From Anaerolineaceae bacterium (GTDB lineage Bacteria; Chloroflexota; Anaerolineae; Anaerolineales; Villigracilaceae), in the NCBI GenBank assembly GCA_022181005.1, contig BQMV01000021.1, positions 1-13,438 on the forward strand: a stretch of DNA of 13,438 nt. The letters are read 5' to 3'. Shown in pieces: positions 6,102-12,649 of this stretch; positions within the stretch are counted from its first letter, which is position 1, and the number at the start of each line of letters is the position of its first letter. Both the position numbers and the translations under genes were made by a program. Under the pieces are notes generated by a model. That model saw nothing but the letters and a program-made list of their open reading frames with translations. It was not told the origin of the DNA and made no database searches.

Positions 6102-7754
6102 TCAAAACCCTTCCGCCACATATTCCCCCCACACCACTCGCAACGCATTACAAATTTCACCGAGCGTGATGTCGTTCTCCGCGCATTCGATGAATAGCGG
6201 CATCAGATTCTCCGAGCCGCTCGCCGCGACTTTCAACTTGCCGAGCAACTCATCCACTCTTTCCCTCTTTCTTCTTTCCCTTAACTCCTTCAACCTCTCG
6301 CGTTGACCTAACTCAATGGCGGGATCAACCCTCAAGCGTTCCAAAGTCACTTCCTCGTCAACGGCAAATTGATTGACGCCCACCACTACCTGCTCCCCTC
6401 TTTCGATGACTTGCTGCGCGGCATAAGCGGCGTTTTGGATCTCGCTTTGCATGAATCCTTTTTCAATGGACTGTAACGCGCCGCCCATATCGTCAATTTT
6501 GGAGATGTATTCCTGCGCGCCTTTTTCGATCTCATCGGTGAGATATTCGATGAGATACGATCCCGCCAGCGGATCAACCGAATCAGCGACGCCCGATTCA
6601 TACGCAAGGATTTGCTGTGTGCGGAGCGCGACACGCACAGCATTTTCGGTGGGAAGCCAGAGCGCTTCGTCCATGGAGTTGGTGTGCAGGGATTGCGTCC
6701 CGCCGAGGACAGCGGACAATGCTTGCACTGTCACTCTCACAACATTATTTTCAGGCTGTTGGGCGGTGAGGGTCGAGCCTGCGGTTTGGGTGTGGAAGCG
6801 AAGTTGCCACGAGGACGGCTTTTGCGCCTTGAATCTCTCGCGCATGATGTTCGCCCACAGTCTGCGCGCGGCGCGGAACTTGGCGACCTCTTCCAGAAAG
6901 TTGTTGTGCGCATTGAAGAAGAACGAAAGTTGACCGGCGAACTCGTCCACGTTCAAGCCTGCCTTCAGCGCGGATTCGACGTAGGCGATCCCGTTCGCCA
7001 GCGTGAACGCGACCTCCTGCACAGCCGTCGAGCCTGCTTCGCGGATGTGATAACCGGAGATCGAGATCGTGTTCCAATTCGGGACTTCTTTCTCGCAGAA
7101 TGAAAATATGTCGGTGATGAGTCGCATCGAGGGCGCGGGCGGAAAGATGTAGGTGCCGCGCGCAACGTATTCTTTCAAGATGTCGTTTTGGATCGTGCCG
7201 CGCAGTTTGCTCACGTCTGCCCCTTGGCGTTTGGCGACAGCGATATACATCGCCAGCAAAACTCCGGCGGGCGCGTTGATCGTCATGGAGGTGGAAACTT
7301 GATCGAGCGGGATTTGGTCGAACAATTGTTGCATATCGCGAATGGATGAGATCGAGACGCCCACTTTGCCGACCTCGCCTTGCGCGATTGGATCGTCCGC
7401 GTCGTAGCCGATCTGCGTCGGGAGGTCGAAGGCGACGGATAATCCTGTTTGTCCCTGCTGGAGCAGATAACGATAGCGCTTGTTGGATTCTTCCGCGGTG
7501 GAGAAGCCCGCGTACTGACGCATCGTCCAGAAACGGGAGCGATACATCGTCGGTTGGACGCCGCGCGTGAAGGGGTATTCGCCGGGGAAGCCGAGCCGGT
7601 CGAGGTAAGCCGAATCAGCCTCCCCCGGCAGAGAGAGGCGGGGCAGTTCGATCCCAGAGGAGGTTTCGAAGCGTTCGCGCCGCTCCTTGAATTTATTCAA
7701 CGATTTTTTCAGGATGTTTTCCTGCCATTTTTTGTATTGGTCCTGAAGTGTCAT
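6102..7754 (-). CDS. Methylmalonyl-CoA mutase large subunit, catalytic part without the B12-binding domain
   Basis: This cytosolic enzyme interconverts (R)-methylmalonyl-CoA and succinyl-CoA by a cobalamin radical mechanism. The 550-residue product is the TIM-barrel half. It contains RFWTMRQYAGFSTAEESN (74-91), GQTGLSVAFDLPTQIGYD (101-118), TIQNDILKEY (187-196), ISISGYHIREAG (230-241) and LGGTQSLHTN. Tyr71 (in PTMYR), Arg199 (in VARGTYIFPP) and His236 (in SGYH) match the residues used to recognise the methylmalonyl carboxylate and assist the radical reaction. Isobutyryl-CoA mutases usually differ at the first two positions. The B12-binding DxHxxG domain is absent, so a separate small subunit must supply it; none is in the window. 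GGAGG four bases upstream sets the ATG start. It diverges from the radical SAM operon. Confidence 0.9.
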   Translation of the reverse strand: MTLQDQYKKWQENILKKSLNKFKERRERFETSSGIELPRLSLPGEADSAYLDRLGFPGEYPFTRGVQPTMYRSRFWTMRQYAGFSTAEESNKRYRYLLQQGQTGLSVAFDLPTQIGYDADDPIAQGEVGKVGVSISSIRDMQQLFDQIPLDQVSTSMTINAPAGVLLAMYIAVAKRQGADVSKLRGTIQNDILKEYVARGTYIFPPAPSMRLITDIFSFCEKEVPNWNTISISGYHIREAGSTAVQEVAFTLANGIAYVESALKAGLNVDEFAGQLSFFFNAHNNFLEEVAKFRAARRLWANIMRERFKAQKPSSWQLRFHTQTAGSTLTAQQPENNVVRVTVQALSAVLGGTQSLHTNSMDEALWLPTENAVRVALRTQQILAYESGVADSVDPLAGSYLIEYLTDEIEKGAQEYISKIDDMGGALQSIEKGFMQSEIQNAAYAAQQVIERGEQVVVGVNQFAVDEEVTLERLRVDPAIELGQRERLKELRERRKRERVDELLGKLKVAASGSENLMPLFIECAENDITLGEICNALRVVWGEYVAEGF

Positions 7755-7959
7755 CGCGCCTCCATAAAAGTAGTATTCAGCAATTCATCAAGAACTTAAT
7801 TTTGAAGAAAGTATTCTACGGCTAGTATACAGCAAACAAAGGCGGTTGAATTAATATCAGAACTTTGATTTATATTATTTGATTTTCTGAAACCTTTGGA
7901 CTACACTACTCGTAAATTTACACAGCGTCATCCATCATCATTGAAAACGGAGTTCCTGT
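7755..7959. promoter_or_regulatory. AT-rich divergent promoter region between the mutase gene and the radical SAM operon
   Basis: These 205 bp are far richer in A and T than the flanking genes and hold no ORF of note. On the - strand a TATACT box (7824-7829) lies 15 bp from TTCAAC (7845-7850) and could serve the mutase gene. On the + strand TTGAAT (7846-7851) and TATATT (7871-7876), 19 bp apart, could serve the operon. The two -35 candidates overlap, so the promoters might compete. CGGAG at about 7947-7951 is a ribosome-binding site for the ATG at 7960. Box matches are moderate only. Confidence 0.4.
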
Positions 7960-8361
7960 ATGGCGAGCAAAACGCTTCTCTATATCGGCGCGGGCATTTT
8001 ATTTTTGATCGGCGTGTGTCTATTCGGCTACGGGCTCTTGAACGTGATCGGTTCAACGTCTGCGCAGGGCAGTTCAAACTGGTTGTCGTTTGGGATCGGG
8101 TTCGGCTGTGTGGGCGCGTTGTTTTTAGCGGCGGGCGCGGGGTTGATCTACGCCGCCCAACGGGGGACGAAGACCGAAGTCATTCAACAAGTGACGATGA
8201 AAGTGGATCTGCCGGGAGAAACGAAGATCGAGCAGATGAAATGCCGTTCATGCGGCGGAAGCCTGAGCGCGGACAATGTCAAGATGGTCGCCGGCGCGCC
8301 GACGGTGGAATGCCCGTTCTGCGGGACGACGTATCAATTGACCGAAGAACCGAAGTGGTAA
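7960..8361 (+). CDS. Small two-helix membrane protein with a C-terminal zinc ribbon
   Basis: The 133-residue product has two membrane helices, at about 5-31 and 43-67, followed by a soluble tail. The tail carries two Cys pairs, C95-x2-C98 (MKCRSCGGSL) and C118-x2-C121 (VECPFCGTTY), spaced as in a zinc ribbon. With two helices both ends are on the same side; the Lys/Arg-rich segment after helix 2 places the ribbon in the cytosol. I do not recognise a named family and assign no activity. Zinc ribbons of this kind often mediate protein contacts. The gene is first in the operon, 25 bp before the Cys-tailed membrane protein, so it may be a membrane adaptor for that protein or for the radical SAM enzymes. 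That role is inferred only from position. Confidence 0.75.
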   Translation: MASKTLLYIGAGILFLIGVCLFGYGLLNVIGSTSAQGSSNWLSFGIGFGCVGALFLAAGAGLIYAAQRGTKTEVIQQVTMKVDLPGETKIEQMKCRSCGGSLSADNVKMVAGAPTVECPFCGTTYQLTEEPKW

Positions 8362-8386
8362 CAGATTCTTTTCATTCGGAGGCGCA

Positions 8387-10072
8387 ATGAAATCCAAGAA
8401 GTTACAGATCATCATTTTCCTCGTCCTTGCGTTGGCGCTGGCTGTCGCGCCAGCCGTCTCCGCCCAATCGGATTATTACTTCGCGGTGGAACGCGAAACA
8501 ATCAACATCTATTGGAACGCCGACGGCACGCTGAGCCTCGATTATGTCTGGGACTTCGCCAACCAGCCCGGCGCGCATCTTATTGACTTCGTAGACGTGG
8601 GCATGCCCAGCGCCAATTTCAATATGTCCACTGTGCAAGCGGATGTGAACGGGACGTCTGTAGACGTTTCTGCCAGCGACTATCAGGGCAACGGCTCCGG
8701 CTTCGCTGTGGTAATGGGATCGCAAGCCATCCCCGGCAACGCGCGCGGGCGCGTGCATGTGTTTGTGGGAGAAATTACCGAGGCGTTGTACCCCGACACC
8801 GAGGACGACAAATACGCCAGCGGCGTGTTCGGCACGACCTGGTTCGGCTCGCAATACGTGACGGGCAATACCGATGTGACCATGGTCTTTCACTTCCCGC
8901 CCGGCATGACGAACACCGAGCCGCGCTGGCATTCCGCGCCAAGCGGATTCTCCTCCGAGCCGCAGGTCGGCGCGGATGAAAGCGGGCGAGTCACCTACAC
9001 ATGGCGGAATGAAACGGGAACGGCATCCACGCAATATACATTTGGAGCATCGTTCCCCGCCAGTTATGTTCCCGAGTCGGCGATCGTGCGCACCAGCGCT
9101 CTTAAAAGTTTCATCACGGGCATCGTCTCGCTGTTTATCGGCTTGGTAACTATGATGGCAAGTTTTCTGCCATGCCTGATCTTCCCGCTCTTTTTCATCG
9201 GCGTTCCCGTTCTGGGTTTCATACAAAACCGCCGCCGCAAACTGCAATACATGTCGCCGAAGATTTCCATCGAAGGGCATGGCATCAAGCGCGGGCTGAC
9301 GGCGGTCGAGGCGGCGATCCTCATGGAAACCCCGCTCGATAAAGTGATGACAATGATCCTGTTTGGACTGGTGAAGAAGAACGCGGCAACGGTCACATCG
9401 CGGACTCCGCTCGACCTCGATATCGCCTCGCCCATGCCCGACGGCTTATACGAATACGAGACGGGCTTCCTCGGCGCGTTCAAAGGACAAAATAAAAACA
9501 CGCGCCAAAATCTCCTGCAAGGAACGATGGTGAAACTCATTAAATCGGTCTCGGAAAAGATCAAGGGTTTTAGCCGCCAGGAGACGATTGCTTACTACAA
9601 AAACATCACCGAAAAAGCCTGGCGGCAGGTGGAGCAAGCGCAAACGCCCGAAGTGCAGGGGCAACTCTACGACGAGAACGCCGAATGGACGATGCTCGAT
9701 AGAGATTACGATGACCGGGCGCGGCGAACGTTCACTCGACCCATCATCGTGCCTTCGTGGTGGTCTCGCTACGACCCGGTCTATGCGGGCGGAGGGAGAA
9801 CGATCTCGACAGGCGCGCCAGTTTCAAGCGGAGGACGAAGCGGTTCATCCGCCCTACCGGGAGCAGACTTCGCCGCGTCGGTCGTCACGGGCGCGCAATC
9901 GTTCGCGTCCAATGTGATCGGCGATGTCACAGAGTTCACGAGCAAAGTGACCAATGTCACCAATCCGCCTCCGCCGCCTTCCAGTTCCCGCAGCAGTGGG
10001 GGCGGGCGAAGCGGCGGTTGCGCGTGCGCCTGCGCGGGTTGCGCCTGCGCCTGCGCTGGCGGCGGACGATAG
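8387..10072 (+). CDS. Secreted/membrane DUF2207-like protein ending in a Cys-Ala-rich tail; candidate substrate of the downstream radical SAM enzyme
   Basis: The 561-residue product starts with a signal peptide (1-26, ...VSA before Q27). A beta-rich extracytoplasmic domain spans about 27-238. A long hydrophobic segment at 242-279 contains three prolines and is followed by NRRRK, which marks the cytosolic side. A cytosolic region (281-460) opens with a winged-helix-like LTAVEAAILMETPLDKVMTM stretch. A Gly/Ser/Pro-rich low-complexity part ends in CACACAGCACACAGGGR (545-561). This order matches DUF2207-type membrane proteins, a resemblance from memory. The six tail cysteines are the only cysteines in the cytosolic part; the only other is Cys263 in the membrane. 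GGAGG four bases before the ATG fixes the start. Genes for two radical SAM family proteins follow, the first after 21 bp, so the tail may be their substrate. Alternatives are a metal-binding or lipid-modified tail. Confidence 0.8.
   Translation: MKSKKLQIIIFLVLALALAVAPAVSAQSDYYFAVERETINIYWNADGTLSLDYVWDFANQPGAHLIDFVDVGMPSANFNMSTVQADVNGTSVDVSASDYQGNGSGFAVVMGSQAIPGNARGRVHVFVGEITEALYPDTEDDKYASGVFGTTWFGSQYVTGNTDVTMVFHFPPGMTNTEPRWHSAPSGFSSEPQVGADESGRVTYTWRNETGTASTQYTFGASFPASYVPESAIVRTSALKSFITGIVSLFIGLVTMMASFLPCLIFPLFFIGVPVLGFIQNRRRKLQYMSPKISIEGHGIKRGLTAVEAAILMETPLDKVMTMILFGLVKKNAATVTSRTPLDLDIASPMPDGLYEYETGFLGAFKGQNKNTRQNLLQGTMVKLIKSVSEKIKGFSRQETIAYYKNITEKAWRQVEQAQTPEVQGQLYDENAEWTMLDRDYDDRARRTFTRPIIVPSWWSRYDPVYAGGGRTISTGAPVSSGGRSGSSALPGADFAASVVTGAQSFASNVIGDVTEFTSKVTNVTNPPPPPSSSRSSGGGRSGGCACACAGCACACAGGGR
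10019..10057 (+). repeat. TGC-GCN codon repeat encoding the Cys-Ala tail
   Basis: Six TGC codons alternate with Ala codons (GCG, GCC or GCT), with one Gly codon in the middle, so the tail is two CACACA units joined by a glycine. The alanine codons vary, so selection at the protein level is more likely than simple slippage. The frame continues as GGC GGC GGA CGA and a TAG stop. Confidence 0.75.
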
Positions 10073-10093
10073 TTACAGGACGAGGAGACCAAT

Positions 10094-11479
10094 ATGGCTT
10101 TTTTAGAATCGATCAAAGAGAGAATCGTCGGGCCGGGTGTGAAGAACCCACAGCCCGGCTTGTATCATTATCAATTGGAAAAAGAGAACGAGAAAAGCCG
10201 CGCGCATTTGCGAATCGAAGGCGACGGAAACGCCACGCTGATCGTCAACGCCAACCGCGTGATGCATCTCAATCCCACCGCCGCGTTGATGGCGTATTTC
10301 ATCATGGAGCAAATCCCGAACGACGCGGTCATCCGCATGATGACAAAACAGTTCAAGGTTCACCCCGAACAAGCGCGGACAGATTTTGAGGAGTTCCAAT
10401 GGCAGATCAAGGAACTGCTCCGCCCGGACGGCGCGTGCGCGGTTCACGACATGGACCTGGAAACGATGATGCCGTTCAGCGCGCGCCCCGCCGCGCCCTA
10501 TCGCATGGACATGGCGCTGACCTATCGCTGTAACAACGATTGCGCCCACTGCTATAACGCGCGCGAACGCACTTTCCCCGAGATCGGCACGGAACAGTGG
10601 TTCGCCATCATCGACAAGTGTTTCGACCTTGGCGTTCCGCACATCGTTTTCACCGGCGGCGAAGCCACGTTACGCAACGACCTGCCGGAACTGATCGCGT
10701 ACGCCGAATCGAAGGGGCAGATCACCGGGCTGAACACCAACGCCCGCCGCCTCATTGACGAGCGCTTCCTGCAAAAACTGCTGGACGCCGGACTCGACCA
10801 CATCCAAATTACGGTTGAATCGCGCGACGAACACATCCACGATGAGATGATGCGCGCCAAAGGCGCCTTCAAACAAACCATTCAAGGACTCAAAAACGCG
10901 CTAAACACCAACCTCTACGTGATGACCAACACCACCATGCTGAGGACCAACGTCCATACCATGCCGGAGACGCTGGACTTCCTCGGCGAACTCGGCGTGC
11001 CGACCATCGGCATGAACGCGCTCATTTACTCCGGGCATGGTCTCACGGTTGGCACGGGTCTGCGGGAAAGCGAACTGCAACCCATCCTTGAGATGGCGGT
11101 CGAGAAAACCTCGGCGCGCGGACAACGCCTGATCTGGTACACGCCCACGCAGTATTGTCACTTCGACCCGACGCAACTCAACCTCGGCGTGAAGGGATGC
11201 ACCGCCTCGCTGTACAGCATGTGCGTCGAATCGAACGGCAACGTCCTGCCGTGCCAATCGTATTACCATCCGCTTGGAAACATCCTCACCGACTCGTGGG
11301 ATGCGATCTGGAACCACGAGTTATCCATCCGCCTGCGCGAACGACGCGGACTGCCCGACATGTGCAACGATTGTTCGATCGTGTCCGAATGCGGCGGCGG
11401 ATGCCCGCTGCGCTTTGAAGGTCATCGCAAACAATATGAAGTGAACGAGGCGATCATTCCCCTGCCGCTAGTGTCGTAA
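10094..11479 (+). CDS. Radical SAM/SPASM enzyme with N-terminal PqqD-like domain, putative peptide maturase
   Basis: Residues about 25-112 form a PqqD-like domain (VNANRVMHLNPTAAL), the fold that binds leader sequences in RiPP maturases. The radical SAM core starts near 138 with the [4Fe-4S] motif C146-x3-C150-x2-C153 (YRCNNDCAHCYNA), and the SAM-binding FTGGEATLR motif is at 186-194. The SPASM domain has C369-x12-G-x4-C387 and C424-x2-C427-x5-C433-x3-C437, as expected for auxiliary clusters. The usual final Cys after a gap is absent, while an extra Cys377 is present. SPASM enzymes of this build make crosslinks or oxidations in peptides. Product identity cannot be read from sequence. GAGGAG six bases before ATG supports the start. 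At 461 residues it appears complete. The Cys-tailed protein immediately upstream is the most plausible substrate. Confidence 0.88.
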   Translation: MAFLESIKERIVGPGVKNPQPGLYHYQLEKENEKSRAHLRIEGDGNATLIVNANRVMHLNPTAALMAYFIMEQIPNDAVIRMMTKQFKVHPEQARTDFEEFQWQIKELLRPDGACAVHDMDLETMMPFSARPAAPYRMDMALTYRCNNDCAHCYNARERTFPEIGTEQWFAIIDKCFDLGVPHIVFTGGEATLRNDLPELIAYAESKGQITGLNTNARRLIDERFLQKLLDAGLDHIQITVESRDEHIHDEMMRAKGAFKQTIQGLKNALNTNLYVMTNTTMLRTNVHTMPETLDFLGELGVPTIGMNALIYSGHGLTVGTGLRESELQPILEMAVEKTSARGQRLIWYTPTQYCHFDPTQLNLGVKGCTASLYSMCVESNGNVLPCQSYYHPLGNILTDSWDAIWNHELSIRLRERRGLPDMCNDCSIVSECGGGCPLRFEGHRKQYEVNEAIIPLPLVS

Positions 11480-11497
11480 GACCTCTTGCTGTGTCAT

Positions 11498-11501
11498 GGA
11501 G
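11498..11501 (+). promoter_or_regulatory. Shine-Dalgarno site that sets the start of the cysteine-less paralogue
   Basis: GGAG followed by five bases precedes the ATG at 11507. The product then begins MNILNRISELF, matching the length and style of the paralogue's MAFLESIKERI. An in-frame TTG at 11486 has no comparable site. Confidence 0.6.
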
Positions 11502-11506
11502 ACGCT

Positions 11507-12649
11507 ATGAACATTCTCAATCGCATTTCCGAACTCTTCACCAAAGTCCAACCCCTGCCCGAGGGCACGCATCATCTGCAAGCCGCGCCGGAGCGCGAAA
11601 AGCCGTATCGCCTGCACTTGCGCCTGCTCAAAGATGGGACGGGGATCCTCATCGTCAACGCGTCCACGGTGTTGCACCTCAACCCGAACGCGGCCGAATG
11701 CGCGTATCACTTCATCAAAGGCTCGTCGCCCAACGAGGCGGCAAAGCAGATCGCGGCGCGGTATCGCGTGAGCAAGGAGGCGGCGCTCAAAGACTTCACC
11801 GACTTCGCCGATCGGATTCAAACCCTCGTCGAGACTCCCGACCTCGACCCCGTTTCATATCTCGACTTCGAGCGGGTCGCGCCTCACTCCGCCAGTCTGC
11901 CTGCTCCACTGCGCCTCGACTGCGCCCTCACCTACAGACTCTCCGACCACAGCGACGCCGCGCCCGCCCAGCGCGTCCGGCGCGAACTGACCACCGAAGA
12001 ATGGCAGACTATTTTGGATAAAGCCTGGAACGCGGGGATTCCGCACGTCACCTTCACCGGCGGCGAAGCGACCTTGCGCGACGACCTTCCGCAATTGATC
12101 GCGCGCGCCGAAGCGAACGGTCAGATCTGCGGCTTGCTCACCGACGGCTTGAAACTCGCCGATGAAACCTATCGCGCGAGTCTGTTGCAGACCGGGCTCG
12201 ATCACATTCTATTCCTCTTGCAACCCGGCGCCGCAAAATCATGGGATGCGTTGGGCGCGCTCCTGCGCGAAGACATCTTCGTCACGGCGCATCTCACGGT
12301 GAACGCGGAGAATGCCGGTCAAGCCGACGGCATCCTCGAACGGCTCGCAAACATCGGCGTACAAAGCCTTTCCGTCACCACAGCGGACAAATCATTCGCC
12401 TCGTCTCTGCCGACGATCCACAACCGCGCCGCCGAATTGGGGATGACGGTGAAGTCCGACCTGCCGGTGCCGTATTCGGCGGAGAACCCGGTGGCGTATG
12501 AAACCGCCGAAGACGAAACCCCTGACGGCGCGGGCAGGGCATGGATGTACGTGGAGCCTGACGGCGACGTGTTACCGGCGCAGGGGATGAAGGACCGCGT
12601 CCTCGGCAACTTCCTCAACGACGAGTGGGAAACGATCCGCCGCGCGTAA
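11507..12649 (+). CDS. Cysteine-less radical SAM-like paralogue with PqqD-like domain (probable pseudoenzyme)
   Basis: The 380-residue product aligns with the preceding enzyme along most of its length: PqqD-like domain (VNASTVLHLNPNAAE, 50-64), core segment LTYR, FTGGEATLRDDLPQLI (183-198) and SPASM-side EPDGDVLPAQ with GNFLNDEW. The three cluster cysteines are replaced: C-NND-C-AH-C becomes L145-SDH-S149-DA-A152. In the SPASM half the paralogue's Cys377 and Cys387 correspond to Tyr348 and Ala358, and the protein stops before the CX2CX5CX3C part. The SAM-contacting GGE is kept. It should therefore not bind the catalytic [4Fe-4S] cluster and probably works as a binding or regulatory partner of the active enzyme. 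The frame is intact and coding-like, so it is not a decaying pseudogene. The start ATG follows GGAG, and the next gene starts directly after its stop codon. Confidence 0.85.
   Translation: MNILNRISELFTKVQPLPEGTHHLQAAPEREKPYRLHLRLLKDGTGILIVNASTVLHLNPNAAECAYHFIKGSSPNEAAKQIAARYRVSKEAALKDFTDFADRIQTLVETPDLDPVSYLDFERVAPHSASLPAPLRLDCALTYRLSDHSDAAPAQRVRRELTTEEWQTILDKAWNAGIPHVTFTGGEATLRDDLPQLIARAEANGQICGLLTDGLKLADETYRASLLQTGLDHILFLLQPGAAKSWDALGALLREDIFVTAHLTVNAENAGQADGILERLANIGVQSLSVTTADKSFASSLPTIHNRAAELGMTVKSDLPVPYSAENPVAYETAEDETPDGAGRAWMYVEPDGDVLPAQGMKDRVLGNFLNDEWETIRRA

Noticed and set aside
7896..8390. ORF (164 codons) overlapping the zinc-ribbon gene in another frame
   Set aside because: The 7960 frame shows two membrane helices and two CxxC pairs with a ribosome-binding site. 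The alternative is Arg/Asp-rich without pattern.
8402..9280. Long minus-strand ORF (292 codons) opposite the Cys-tailed membrane protein
   Set aside because: The + strand frame has a signal peptide, membrane segment, ribosome-binding site and operon spacing. The reverse frame is open only because of GC-rich codon bias and shows no recognisable domain.
11507..12649. Cysteine-less radical SAM gene as a pseudogene
   Set aside because: There is no internal stop or frameshift, coding style matches its neighbours, a ribosome-binding site is present, and the next gene starts directly at its stop codon. All three cluster cysteines are replaced while neighbouring motifs are kept, which argues for a maintained protein.
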